This document shows, piece after piece, positions 42,330 to 51,232 of a stretch of DNA of 64,000 nucleotides. The stretch is taken from assembly GCA_020721045.1 (NCBI GenBank), contig DYNN01000006.1:1-64000 (forward strand). The letters run 5' to 3'. The notes below the pieces were generated by a model. The model worked only from the letters and a program-made list of their open reading frames with translations. It was not told the origin of the DNA and did no database searches. Within the stretch, counting starts at the first letter, position 1; each line of letters opens with the position of its first letter. The position numbers and the translations under genes were made by a program. The stretch comes from Thiomargarita sp. GTDB lineage: Bacteria > Pseudomonadota > Gammaproteobacteria > Beggiatoales > Beggiatoaceae.

Positions 42330-42532
42330 AGCACAATAGTGTCAGCGTATTGCGCCACATGAAAATACCGACATTCACCTAAGAATTCATCATGCCAAAC
42401 TATCATCGCTACGTTGAACAGGGTATTTATCCTAATCCTTAACCATTGGTTTTGTTGCTGGTGAACAAAATTAAGAAAGTTACCGTAAATTTGTGGTAAA
42501 CATACGGCGCAATACGCTGACGTTATTGCACC
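42330..42532. repeat. Pair of inverted REP-like hairpins
   Basis: GTCAGCGTATTGCGCC (42341-42356) is repeated exactly in inverted orientation as GGCGCAATACGCTGAC (42506-42521). The right copy (42506-42532) is itself a hairpin, GGCGCAATA paired with TATTGCACC; the left copy (42330-42356) matches its reverse complement at 22 of 27 positions. Two oppositely oriented hairpins around about 150 bp resemble a BIME-like REP pair. Confidence 0.65.
42392..42442 (+). pseudogene. Possible RAYT (REP-associated tyrosine transposase) N-terminal remnant
   Basis: A 16-codon frame starting MPNYHRYVEQGIY before a stop resembles the usual opening of RAYT/IS200-like transposases (MPNYRR...GG.YFFT). It lies between the inverted REP-like hairpins at 42330-42532, which is where RAYT genes are found. 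The rest of the gene is absent or unrecognisable. The match is short, so this is tentative. Confidence 0.35.
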
Positions 42533-42617
42533 TTGTAAAATTATGCCTTACGCGTTGCATTGGCGAGTATAAAAGTGTGGATTAAGAGTAGTCATTAATT
42601 TTTCGTGAAAATTCAGA

Positions 42618-43982
42618 ATGATAGGTAATACAATGAATAATTATCTCGTGAGTGATTTGAAAAGTGTTTATCGTACTTGTGATCCAGATACCCCACTTCC
42701 TAATGGCGATCCGCGTTACACTGATCTGTCTGAAGTGCGTGGTGAGGATCAGAATTTTGTTGATCTCGTGGCTAATGCGATGAATCTTGGCTTATCTGAA
42801 GAGGATTTATCAGATAAATGTTATCGTCAATTGATTACGGGACATCGTGGCTGTGGTAAATCAACAGAATTATTAAGATTACAGGCACGATTGCAAGAAA
42901 ATGGCTTTTTTGTGGTCTATTTTGATGTGGAACATAAATTAAACTTGGGCGACGTAAACCATATTGACATTTTATTGTTGATTGCGCGCCAAATTGAAGA
43001 AACTTTCCGTCAACATCAAATTTCGTTAAATCAAGCCTTGTTAGAAGATATTTTTCAATGGCTTGCTGATATTACTCTGACTAAGGATAGACAAAAGGAT
43101 TTACATGTTGATACCACTGTTGAGGGCGAAGTGGGTGTGAAGATACCATTGATCAGTACATTATTGACGCGGTTGTCTATGGGAATTCGCACCAATGACA
43201 TCGAACGCAAAGAAATCCGCGAGACGTTACGGCGTGAATGGGACATCTTTGTTATGAAGTTCAACACCTTATTGAATCAAGCGCGATTAAAGGTTCGGCA
43301 ACAGCAGTATCGTGATTTAGTAGTGATTGTCGATGGTTTAGAGAAAATGTTTTATGAACCAGAGCGCGATTCAGGGGGTAATTTCACCGGTGAGTCAACG
43401 CATTCGTTGCTATTTATCAAACAAGCAGAACAGTTGATGATTCCAAAATGTCACTTGATTTATACTGTACCAATTTCATTATTATTCGATACAAATTTGG
43501 CAAATGCGTTTGATATTGATACCGAAATTATGATTCCAATGGTCGATATCAAAAAATTGGAAGGAAGGCAGCAACTAATTAAATTATTAAAGAAACGCAT
43601 TGATATTAATGCTGTTTTCAGTGATCCAAACTTGGTGGAAAGAATTGTAGAGATGAGTGGTGGGGCTGTACGTGATTTGATGCGTCTTGTTCGCTTGAGT
43701 TGTTTAAGTTGTTTAAATACAAAATCTTCGCAAATTCAAGTCGATGACGCGGAAAAAGCGGTTCGTTCCCTCGTGCGTGAGTATGATCGAATGATTCAAG
43801 AAAAGGATATTGACGCATTGCGTGATGTTTTCAACAATAAACGAGTGGCTGGTGATGAACGGTATGCGCGGTTGTTGCATAATCGCGTGATTCATGAATA
43901 CCAAAATGGGCATCGTTGGGCAGATTTACATCCAGCGGCACAGCAAGTGACTTGGGCAATGAATTTAATTAAAACAAAATGA
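42618..43982 (+). CDS. AAA/STAND-like P-loop ATPase
   Basis: 454 residues from the ATG at 42618; an ATG at 42633 with AGGT 7 nt upstream is an alternative start. Walker A is GHRGCGKST (75-83), Walker B is LVVIVDGLEK (234-243). The N-terminal segment, YRTCDPDTPLPNGDPRY, precedes the P-loop, and a helical winged-helix-like region follows (about 300-454: MSGGAVRDLMRLVRL). It resembles ORC/STAND-type ATPases (AAA_16-like) and lacks ABC features. The stop overlaps the start of the TPR protein by four bases (ATGA). Such pairs are frequent in multicellular cyanobacteria and sulfur bacteria, where a role in signalling or conflict is suspected but unproven. Confidence 0.75.
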   Translation: MIGNTMNNYLVSDLKSVYRTCDPDTPLPNGDPRYTDLSEVRGEDQNFVDLVANAMNLGLSEEDLSDKCYRQLITGHRGCGKSTELLRLQARLQENGFFVVYFDVEHKLNLGDVNHIDILLLIARQIEETFRQHQISLNQALLEDIFQWLADITLTKDRQKDLHVDTTVEGEVGVKIPLISTLLTRLSMGIRTNDIERKEIRETLRREWDIFVMKFNTLLNQARLKVRQQQYRDLVVIVDGLEKMFYEPERDSGGNFTGESTHSLLFIKQAEQLMIPKCHLIYTVPISLLFDTNLANAFDIDTEIMIPMVDIKKLEGRQQLIKLLKKRIDINAVFSDPNLVERIVEMSGGAVRDLMRLVRLSCLSCLNTKSSQIQVDDAEKAVRSLVREYDRMIQEKDIDALRDVFNNKRVAGDERYARLLHNRVIHEYQNGHRWADLHPAAQQVTWAMNLIKTK

Positions 43983-44767
43983 TAGAAAACACTGAATTGC
44001 AAGAATTGGCTCACGCGCTTGGATTGGGCGAGGGTTTTGTATTGCATTTTGTAGTGTGTAATACGCCTGTAATTTACCCCAAGTTATTAGAAAGTTTGCA
44101 GGCGGCGTGTTCTGTACCTATTTATCCACTGACCTTGCCGCGTGATTGGGAAGGCTTGCTTGATGTATGGGTGGCAGAACAAGTGCGTGATTTACCAAAA
44201 GAGGCAGTGATCTTTTTGTACGGTTTGGCAGATATGTTAGTTGGGAGAGATGAAGCCAGTTGTCTCAAACGACATCATATTTTGCAGCAGTTGAATTGGC
44301 AACGCAATGCGTATCAACGGTTACAGCGTGGTTTAGTAATTTGGGTGCGCACGGATGCGATGCGATTGATTGCTTTGTATGCTTCGGATTTTTATGATTG
44401 GCGCACAGGCGTGTTTGAATATCATCCGCCTCAGGAACAACGCCATGAGATTATTCAGCAAAGTGTGGTAAGTTTTGATCGAGAATGGACTGCCTTATAT
44501 GGATTGCCATTGGCAGAAAAACGGCGTTGGTTGGGCGTGTTGCAAGGTTTAATTGATGAATTGGTTCATGTAGAAACGTCTGATGAACAGCAAATGTTAG
44601 CGAAATTGTTGAATGATCAGGGAGGGTTATATTATTCGCTGGGAGAGTATGAGAAAGCCTTACCCTTGTTGAAAGAGGCTTTAGCGATTTTGGTTAAGGT
44701 GTTGGGAGAAAAACATCCAACTACGCAAATAGTAAAAAGAAATTATGAAAATTGTCAGAATCAGTAA
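43979..44767 (+). CDS. STAND-associated protein with one C-terminal TPR unit
   Basis: 262 residues. The first 150 or so form an alpha/beta region without a P-loop; the segment around 105-148 (LNWQRNAYQRLQRGLVIW, ASDFYDWRTGVFEY) is a motif I associate with cyanobacterial and sulfur-bacterial TPR proteins paired with ATPases. A helical linker leads to one clear TPR_12-type repeat near the end (LNDQGGLYYSLGEYEKAL and LLKEALAILVKVLGEKHP). Relatives usually carry many TPRs; here the array stops after about one, and two bases after the stop codon a palindromic repeat starts. It is translated with the ATPase through an ATGA overlap and could be its effector or adaptor. Confidence 0.6.
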   Translation: MIENTELQELAHALGLGEGFVLHFVVCNTPVIYPKLLESLQAACSVPIYPLTLPRDWEGLLDVWVAEQVRDLPKEAVIFLYGLADMLVGRDEASCLKRHHILQQLNWQRNAYQRLQRGLVIWVRTDAMRLIALYASDFYDWRTGVFEYHPPQEQRHEIIQQSVVSFDREWTALYGLPLAEKRRWLGVLQGLIDELVHVETSDEQQMLAKLLNDQGGLYYSLGEYEKALPLLKEALAILVKVLGEKHPTTQIVKRNYENCQNQ

Positions 44768-44768
44768 A

Positions 44769-44852
44769 GTAGGGTGCATAAGGCGTAAGCCGTCATGCAC
44801 TAACAATGTCAACATTGCGAAAGGTGTATGACGCTTCGCTTATACACCCTAC
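44769..44852 (+). repeat. Dispersed palindromic element, copy B
   Basis: An 84-bp element with arms GTAGGGTGCATAA and TTATACACCCTAC (one arm mismatch). It shares GGTGTATGACGCTTCGCTTA and surrounding bases exactly with copy A (16844-16932). It begins one base after the TPR gene's stop codon, so it may also serve as that transcript's 3' hairpin. Confidence 0.75.
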
Positions 44853-44921
44853 GTAAGCTCTCAAAAAGATGATAGAAAGATTGAAAGTTAAAATATAAGG
44901 CAGATCAAGGAATATTTATAA

Positions 44922-45659
44922 ATGGATAATTTTACTTTACTTTCAGCATTATTAGCTGGTTTATTAGGTTCTGTACATTGCATTGGTATGTGTGGTGGTA
45001 TTGTGGGTGTATTAATTATGGGATTGCCCGAATCTACACGTCATTCCTTACCTTCATTACTGCCTTATGTTGTTGTTTACAATATTGGACGTGTTACAAG
45101 TTATATTATTGGTGGGTTATTAGCCGGATTTTTAGGGGCGCAATTTACTCATCTATTACCTATGGCAAATCCACATATTATTACCATGTGGATATCAAGT
45201 TTGTTTATGATCGCTTTAGGATTATATCTAGGGGGATGGTGGCAAGCATTGGTTATTTTAGAAAAAATGGGGACGCACATTTGGCGAAAAATCGAACCTT
45301 TAGGACGGCGTTTTTTACCGGTGACCGGATTACACCAAGCTTTTGGTTTAGGACTGGTATGGGGTTGGCTACCATGTGGTTTGGTTTATAGCATCTTAGC
45401 TTTTGCTTTGGCTTCAGGCAGTGTGGTACGTGGTGGATCGTTAATGTTAGCATTTGGGATTGGAACTTTACCCATGCTGTTATTGATGGGTTCGTCAGCG
45501 CAGTGGTTTACTCGATTGGCTGGTCAATTAGTCGTGAGAAGAATTGCAGGTGCAACAGTGATCATTTTTGGCTTATTTATCTTGTTCGGACCCCATCATA
45601 TGCAGCATGAAAAAATGGATTCATCAACAATATCTCACACTCATCATCATAACCATTAG
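44922..45659 (+). CDS. Sulfite exporter TauE/SafE-family (COG2836) membrane protein
   Basis: 245 residues with about six membrane helices and the N-terminal motif GSVHCIGMCGG characteristic of the COG2836 branch (UreH_2-like). Members often sit near cytochrome-oxidase or metal-handling genes, and the conserved Cys pair and His suggest metal transport, with copper or nickel proposed for relatives. The C-terminal tail is His/Met-rich (HHMQHEKM ... HTHHHNH), supporting metal binding. There is no oxidase or urease gene in the window to narrow the substrate. Confidence 0.78.
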   Translation: MDNFTLLSALLAGLLGSVHCIGMCGGIVGVLIMGLPESTRHSLPSLLPYVVVYNIGRVTSYIIGGLLAGFLGAQFTHLLPMANPHIITMWISSLFMIALGLYLGGWWQALVILEKMGTHIWRKIEPLGRRFLPVTGLHQAFGLGLVWGWLPCGLVYSILAFALASGSVVRGGSLMLAFGIGTLPMLLLMGSSAQWFTRLAGQLVVRRIAGATVIIFGLFILFGPHHMQHEKMDSSTISHTHHHNH

Positions 45660-45682
45660 TACTCAATCAGAATGTTCTATAT

Positions 45683-45721
45683 GTATGATTTGACAACTGA
45701 ATGGTAGTTGGCAAATCATAC
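45683..45721. terminator. Bidirectional terminator, TauE-like gene / mltD
   Basis: GTATGATTTGACAACT (45683-45698) and AGTTGGCAAATCATAC (45706-45721) pair at 15 of 16 positions around a 7-nt loop, in the gap between convergent genes. Confidence 0.65.
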
Positions 45722-45733
45722 GATTTCTATAAA

Positions 45734-47479
45734 TTAACCATCTTTCCAAATAGTCAATTCTTGTCCTAAACGTAATGATTCACGTTTGTGTAACTTATTC
45801 CATTGGCTTAACTTATCAATACTTACTTCGTAATCACGCGCAATTGTCCATAAACTGTCACCCGATTTCACCGTATGCATCACTTTCTTCTTATCATTGC
45901 TAGCAGGTTGATCACTCACTCCAGAGACTTTGAGCGTTTGACCCACACGAATATTATTATTATTCACATTATTCAAACGGCGTAACTCATCAACACTGGT
46001 ATTATAGCGTTTGGCAATTTGGGTAAGTGTATCGCCTTTCTGAACTGTATGTTTTTGTGAGGTACGTGGTGCTTCTTCGGTTTCAGCGACAATTTGCTTA
46101 CCAGTATCCGGTACTTTAATCGCTTGCCCTACTTTAAGATAGTTGCTTTTCATGCCGTTCAATTGGCGCAATGTCTTAACTGAGGTGTCATAACGTTGTG
46201 CAATTTTAAACAGGGTATCACCATGACCAACTTGGTAGTTCGCAGTTTTAACGTCAGGCTTTTTAGTTGCTTTACTGTCTTCTACTTGTGCAATTGATTT
46301 ACGTGAACTGGTCTTCTGTGAGTAACGAACAGGCTGTTCATCTTCTTCAATATCAGCGGCTGCCAACATTTCTACAGATACAAATTCATCTGGTAATAGA
46401 TGTGCCAGTGATTGTTCAAATTGACTGACTTTATCAATGGGTAAAGTAATACAATGTGGACCATGAGGACCTGTAGTTGATTTACGATAACCTGGGTTAA
46501 GTCGTTTAAAATCAGACATGGGTAAATCTGCTAACTTGGCAGCTAGTGATAAACTGATTTGCTCATTTAATGTTACTTGTGCTAAATAAGGCTCATCTGG
46601 AATGTGATTTAATGTAACACCATATCTTTCATGTTCGGCAATAATTTTAGAAACCGCAATTAAACTGGGAACAAATTGGCTGGTTTCTGTGGGTAAACTA
46701 AGTGACCAAAAGTCAGTGGGTTTACCCGCCGCTTCGTTCCTGCTAATGGCTTTTTGCATATTACCTTCACCGTAGTTGTAAGCACCGATCGCTAACAACC
46801 AATCGCCATCAAAGAAGTTATGCAATTTTTCCAAATAGTCCATTGCAGCTTCAGTTGAGGCAATGACATCACGTCTACCGTCATACCATTTATTACGCGC
46901 TAAACCAAAATTTTTACCAGTACCTGGCATAAATTGCCACAAACCAGCGGCACTGCGTGAAGAAAGGGCAGTAGGATCAAAAGAGCTTTCGATAGCAGGT
47001 AATAATGCTAACTCTAAAGGAATACCGCGTTTTTCTGCTTCTGCCACGATGTGATACAAGTAAGGATGGGCTTTAGTGGAGATAATATCAAAATATCGGG
47101 TATACTTGGAAAAGCGTTTGATTGCCGCTTGAATTTTAGGATTATCTTCGTCGTAGTCTAATCCATAACCATTCACAATGCGCTGCCATAAGTCGGAATA
47201 TCTGCCTTCTAGTTTAAAATCTTTGAAGGTAAGCGGTGATATTTGCCCGGGCAAATTAGACAAATCAGATAATGAAGGTACATTGTTTTTAATTAAATTA
47301 AAAAAGTAATCTAATTCAGCAGCTTGGTAACCATTTTTATAAACAACACTTTCGCTATCTGCGATTTCATTAGCAGATTTAGTTTCCATGGTACTACAAC
47401 CTGATAAGCCAATAAAACTACTTAAGATACTAAAAAGTATGATAAATCTTGGTAGTGAAAGTTTAATAAAATTGTACAT
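45734..47479 (-). CDS. mltD: Membrane-bound lytic murein transglycosylase D with three LysM domains
   Basis: A lipoprotein that cleaves peptidoglycan glycan strands with formation of 1,6-anhydro-MurNAc. 581 residues: lipobox LSGC (Cys28), an SLT catalytic domain (about 140-290) with catalytic Glu164 in LPAIESSFDP and SAAGLWQFMPGTG, then an MltD-specific helical part, and three LysM peptidoglycan-binding domains near the C-terminus. These begin YQVGHGDTLFKIAQRY, HTVQKGDTLTQIAKRY and HTVKSGDSLWTIARDY. The lack of Asp after the lipobox Cys (CSTME) suggests outer-membrane sorting. Single gene; psd follows upstream on the same strand. Confidence 0.95.
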   Translation of the reverse strand: MYNFIKLSLPRFIILFSILSSFIGLSGCSTMETKSANEIADSESVVYKNGYQAAELDYFFNLIKNNVPSLSDLSNLPGQISPLTFKDFKLEGRYSDLWQRIVNGYGLDYDEDNPKIQAAIKRFSKYTRYFDIISTKAHPYLYHIVAEAEKRGIPLELALLPAIESSFDPTALSSRSAAGLWQFMPGTGKNFGLARNKWYDGRRDVIASTEAAMDYLEKLHNFFDGDWLLAIGAYNYGEGNMQKAISRNEAAGKPTDFWSLSLPTETSQFVPSLIAVSKIIAEHERYGVTLNHIPDEPYLAQVTLNEQISLSLAAKLADLPMSDFKRLNPGYRKSTTGPHGPHCITLPIDKVSQFEQSLAHLLPDEFVSVEMLAAADIEEDEQPVRYSQKTSSRKSIAQVEDSKATKKPDVKTANYQVGHGDTLFKIAQRYDTSVKTLRQLNGMKSNYLKVGQAIKVPDTGKQIVAETEEAPRTSQKHTVQKGDTLTQIAKRYNTSVDELRRLNNVNNNNIRVGQTLKVSGVSDQPASNDKKKVMHTVKSGDSLWTIARDYEVSIDKLSQWNKLHKRESLRLGQELTIWKDG

Positions 47480-47627
47480 AAAAGTCCTTATAAAATTTAA
47501 TTAAGTGAATCAATGATTATTAAAAAAGCGAACAAAACATCCCTGTGGTGATTTGCCTCACCACAACAATATGCTTCATATAAGCCTATCTACCTTAAAA
47601 ATCTAAATGACAGATGAACGAGTAAAT

Positions 47628-48494
47628 TTAGGTCAAACATTGCGCCAATTTTTGTCCCATGAGTAATTTGTATTGAGCCGTGCATTCAGGCAACCACGCA
47701 ATTCGTTGTTTTTGCATTAAAATAATAACAGTAGAACCCATATTAAACCGTCCCATTTCTTGCCCTTGTTGCAAAGTGGGCGCATTTTCGGGCAAATATT
47801 GCCAATGCTGAGGTTTTTTAATTGGGTGTGGTGGCAATTCTTTTGCCCATACAGTTTCCATACTGCCAACAAATAAGGCACCGACTAAAATCAATGCCAT
47901 CATGCCAAATTGGGTATTGAATACACAGATAACACGTTCATTACGCGAAAATAAATTAGGAACGACTTGAGTTGTGCGCTGATTAACACTAAAAAGACGA
48001 CCCGGCACATAAATCATATCAGTCAAACGTCCAGCCATTGGCAGATGAATTCGGTGATAATCCTTAGGCGATAAATAAATGGTGCAAAATAATCCGTTTT
48101 CAAACAAAGTACTGAGTTCAGTATGACCTGCAAATAAGTCATTTAACAAAAAAGAATGACCTTTGACTTGTAGTAGAGTTTGTTGTTCAATAGGACCAAT
48201 TTGACTGATTTCGCCATCAACAGGACTTATAAAAGGTGCATCATCGATAGGACGTGTAGAGGGTTGTAGTGCACGGGTAAAGAATTGATTAAACGAGGAG
48301 TAATCTTTTACGTGAGGAAATACCGCCAGTTGCATATCTATTGCGTAATAGCGAATAAAATATTTGATAATCCACTGGGTAACCCAACCGCCGCGCAGTC
48401 GAGTTAGCTTACGAACAATACGCGAAAGCCCGTGCTGTGGGATTAGGTATTGTGGTAATGTTTTAAGTTTATCGGTAAATGTTGCAGGTAGCAT
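47628..48494 (-). CDS. psd: Phosphatidylserine decarboxylase
   Basis: An inner-membrane enzyme making phosphatidylethanolamine from phosphatidylserine. About 288 residues, the proteobacterial length. The self-cleavage site is present as MGST (RFNMGSTVIIL, about residue 250), where Ser becomes the pyruvoyl group; the usual motif is LGST, so Leu is replaced by Met. SPVDGEISQIG holds the conserved Asp and YHRIHLPMAGRL the His of the charge-relay set. I prefer the ATG at 48494; a TTG at 48503 would add three residues. It is 147 bp before mltD. Confidence 0.95.
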   Translation of the reverse strand: MLPATFTDKLKTLPQYLIPQHGLSRIVRKLTRLRGGWVTQWIIKYFIRYYAIDMQLAVFPHVKDYSSFNQFFTRALQPSTRPIDDAPFISPVDGEISQIGPIEQQTLLQVKGHSFLLNDLFAGHTELSTLFENGLFCTIYLSPKDYHRIHLPMAGRLTDMIYVPGRLFSVNQRTTQVVPNLFSRNERVICVFNTQFGMMALILVGALFVGSMETVWAKELPPHPIKKPQHWQYLPENAPTLQQGQEMGRFNMGSTVIILMQKQRIAWLPECTAQYKLLMGQKLAQCLT

Positions 48495-48850
48495 TGGGAT
48501 CAAAATTATAGACGAATCCTAATATTGTACAAAGATTAAAATCACAGTTAATGTTAAATTGGAAGGGATTATAACGTATTTTTTTTTTGATGGTAAACAA
48601 ATTTCTTAAATAATATATGTTTTATAGTCAAAATAATGACTTAACTGTCTATTCTTTTATCACAACTATTCTGCTTAGTGATACTCTGTACAAAAAATGG
48701 CACTTTGTCAATAATTCATAAATTCTTTCCTATTTTTATTCTTGGTAACAAGCCTTGTATAAAAAATAAGCGATTAACAGTATAATGAGTTAAAGTAGAA
48801 TAATGACAATTGCTTAAAATATTATTGACCAGCCTGATGGCTATTTATAT
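48495..48850. other. AT-rich gap between psd and ftsQ
   Basis: No gene was seen. It contains a run of ten T (48579-48588) and should carry the divergent promoters of psd and the ftsQAZ genes; I cannot pick convincing boxes. murC, murB and ddl, which normally precede ftsQ, are not here. Confidence 0.6.
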
Positions 48851-49783
48851 ATGAACAGAAGACGTTTGAAATTTCCAATGGGTTGGCGATCGCGTACAAC
48901 AGTTTCCCGAATACAACATACTGTTATTCCTAAAAAACGTATTCAATCTCAACGAAAAACTAAACGTGTTGCGCATAATTTTGATAAAATTAAGCAAAAG
49001 TTCATTGCGATAAGAACGCAGTCATTTTCTTTAATCTACACGACTTTACTTAAATTAAAAAATTTGTTGTTTATCGTTATATTTTTGGTGATGTTAGGGA
49101 TTTTTGTGCGTTGGTTACTTGATCCACAAACGTTACCTATTTCCGCTTATATTTTAGGTAATCAAAAAGTTGCAACTGCAGAATTACAGAATATAATCAC
49201 ACCTTATTTATTAGGTGGTTTTTTCTATATTAATTTATCAGCGATTCAACAAGCCCTTTTAGCGATACCATGGATAAAACAAGTTAGCATAGAACGTATA
49301 TTCCCAGATACATTATCGATAAAAATACAAGAATATCAAGCGGTTGCATTATGGAATAATGATATGGTAGTTGATGCACAAGGCGATTTGTTCTCAGGTA
49401 TCAAACTGACTCAATCACTCCCATTATTTACAGCGCCAACCACTGTAACGGCTAAAGTAGTATTGGCACATTATCAACAGTTACAACCAATACTACAGAT
49501 GAAAAATTTACAAATACAACAATTTGGCTGTGATGCCAGACGGGCATGGTTTATGATATTAGAAAATAATATTCATTTACTCTTAGGGCGTGATAATATT
49601 CGTACCCGTTTGCAACGCTTTATGAATGGGTACGAGCATTTTCAATCTTCTGTCTTTTCTCTTTGCGAGCAGCAAGGATTACAATTAATGTCCTGTCTGC
49701 AACCGAAAAATCAGAATATTATCATACACGTCGATCTGCGTTATACCAACGGCATGGCTGTTCGTTTGACTAAAGCTGAATGA
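48851..49783 (+). CDS. ftsQ: Cell division protein FtsQ
   Basis: A bitopic divisome protein linking early and late division proteins. 310 residues: a long basic cytoplasmic N-terminus, a membrane helix (about 72-92, LLFIVIFLVMLGIFVRWLL), a POTRA domain (ILGNQKVATAELQNII to IEEYQ-like region) and the FtsQ beta domain (ALWNNDMVVDAQGDLF). The N-terminal 70 residues are longer and more basic than usual. It ends 7 bp before ftsA, whose ribosome-binding sequence overlaps the ftsQ stop (TGAGGAC). Confidence 0.92.
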   Translation: MNRRRLKFPMGWRSRTTVSRIQHTVIPKKRIQSQRKTKRVAHNFDKIKQKFIAIRTQSFSLIYTTLLKLKNLLFIVIFLVMLGIFVRWLLDPQTLPISAYILGNQKVATAELQNIITPYLLGGFFYINLSAIQQALLAIPWIKQVSIERIFPDTLSIKIQEYQAVALWNNDMVVDAQGDLFSGIKLTQSLPLFTAPTTVTAKVVLAHYQQLQPILQMKNLQIQQFGCDARRAWFMILENNIHLLLGRDNIRTRLQRFMNGYEHFQSSVFSLCEQQGLQLMSCLQPKNQNIIIHVDLRYTNGMAVRLTKAE

Positions 49784-49790
49784 GGACAAT

Positions 49791-51026
49791 ATGGCAAGAG
49801 ATAAAAATTTAATCGTAGGTCTTGATATCGGTACTTCTAAAGTAGTTGCCATTGTAGGTGAAGTGATTCCTGACAGCGACGAAGTTGAAATTATTGGTAT
49901 CGGACAACATCCATCGCGCGGATTAAAGAAAGGCGTGGTGGTCAACATCGATTCTACAGTTCATTCGATCCAACGTGCTGTTGAAGAAGCAGAATTGATG
50001 TCAGGTTGTGAAATTAACTCGGTCTATACTGGGATTGCTGGCAGTCACATTCGCAGCATGAATTCACATGGCATTGTGGCAATTAGAGATAAAGAAGTCA
50101 CGCAAGATGATGTGGATAGAGTATTGGATGCCGCCCGCGCTGTTGCAATTCCTGCCGATCAAAAAATTATTCACATTATTCCGCAAGAATTTGTAATTGA
50201 TAATCAAGAAGGCATTCGTGAACCTATCGGTATGGCAGGTGTTCGATTGGAAGCGAAAGTGCATATGGTTTCAGGTGCTGTCAGCGCTGCTCAAAATATT
50301 ATCAAATGCGTCCGTTTATGTGGTTTAGAAGTGGATGATATCATTTTAGAACAACTGGCTTCAAGTGAGGCAGTATTAACTAGTGATGAGAAAGAATTAG
50401 GTGTTTGTTTAGTCGATATTGGAGGCGGTACTACAGATATTGCTATTTTTACTGAGGGTGCGATTCGTTATACTTCCGTCATCCCTATTGCAGGCGATCA
50501 AGTGACTAATGATATTGCAGTAGCAATGCGTACACCAACTCAATTTGCTGAAAATATTAAAGTTAAATATGCTTGTGCTTTTACTCAATTGACCAATCCT
50601 GACGAAATGATTGAAGTGCCCAGTGTGGGTGCACGTCCTCCTCGTTATTTGGCACGTCAAACCTTATCAGATGTGGTTAAGCCACGTTATGAAGAATTAT
50701 TAACTTTAGTGCAAGCAGTATTACGTCGCAGTGGTTATGAAGATTTAATTGCCGCAGGTATCGTATTAACCGGTGGCAGTGCCAAAATGGAAGGCGTTTT
50801 AGAATTAGCTGAAGAAGTTTTTCATGTACCTGTACGCTTGGGCTATCCTAAATATGTGACAGGATTAATTGACGTTGTTCGCAATCCTATTTATGCAACC
50901 GGCGTAGGATTACTACTGTTTGGACACCGATATCGTCATGAAGGCATCTCAGAAATTGCCGGTGGTGGACGTGGGATAAAAAATGCGCTCAACCGTGTGA
51001 AACATTGGTTTCAAGGCAATTTTTGA
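49791..51026 (+). CDS. ftsA: Cell division protein FtsA
   Basis: An actin-like ATPase that tethers FtsZ to the membrane. 411 residues. Phosphate-binding motifs are GLDIGTSKVVAIVGE (about 9-23) and VDIGGGTTDIAIF (about 207-219), with the adenosine motif ILTGGSAKMEG. The 1C domain inserted in subdomain 1 is present, and the C-terminal amphipathic helix (NRVKHWFQGNF) is the membrane anchor. Standard ftsQ-ftsA-ftsZ order. Confidence 0.97.
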   Translation: MARDKNLIVGLDIGTSKVVAIVGEVIPDSDEVEIIGIGQHPSRGLKKGVVVNIDSTVHSIQRAVEEAELMSGCEINSVYTGIAGSHIRSMNSHGIVAIRDKEVTQDDVDRVLDAARAVAIPADQKIIHIIPQEFVIDNQEGIREPIGMAGVRLEAKVHMVSGAVSAAQNIIKCVRLCGLEVDDIILEQLASSEAVLTSDEKELGVCLVDIGGGTTDIAIFTEGAIRYTSVIPIAGDQVTNDIAVAMRTPTQFAENIKVKYACAFTQLTNPDEMIEVPSVGARPPRYLARQTLSDVVKPRYEELLTLVQAVLRRSGYEDLIAAGIVLTGGSAKMEGVLELAEEVFHVPVRLGYPKYVTGLIDVVRNPIYATGVGLLLFGHRYRHEGISEIAGGGRGIKNALNRVKHWFQGNF

Positions 51027-51232
51027 TAAACGGTACTATTCAAACGATAGTAGTGCACCCTATTTTAATGTTAATATATGAACAAAGCACCTGTTTTCAT
51101 CGACAGGCAACTGCGTATTTATTCTAAAACTAAGCAAGTTACATAGGATAACGGAGATTTGAAACGTGTTTAAACTTATTGATATTTATTTTTTGCACTA
51201 CAACAAGTGCAATCTGGTTGGAGGTGAAATTT

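Noticed and set aside
42098-42406. A 102-codon minus-strand frame across the serA end and the REP-like region.
   Set aside because: Most of it is antisense to the serA ACT domain; the remainder runs through a repeat hairpin.
44978-45391. A 137-codon frame overlapping the TauE-like gene in another plus-strand frame.
   Set aside because: It lies wholly within a gene with clear membrane-protein signatures and reads as Tyr/Trp/Cys-rich noise.
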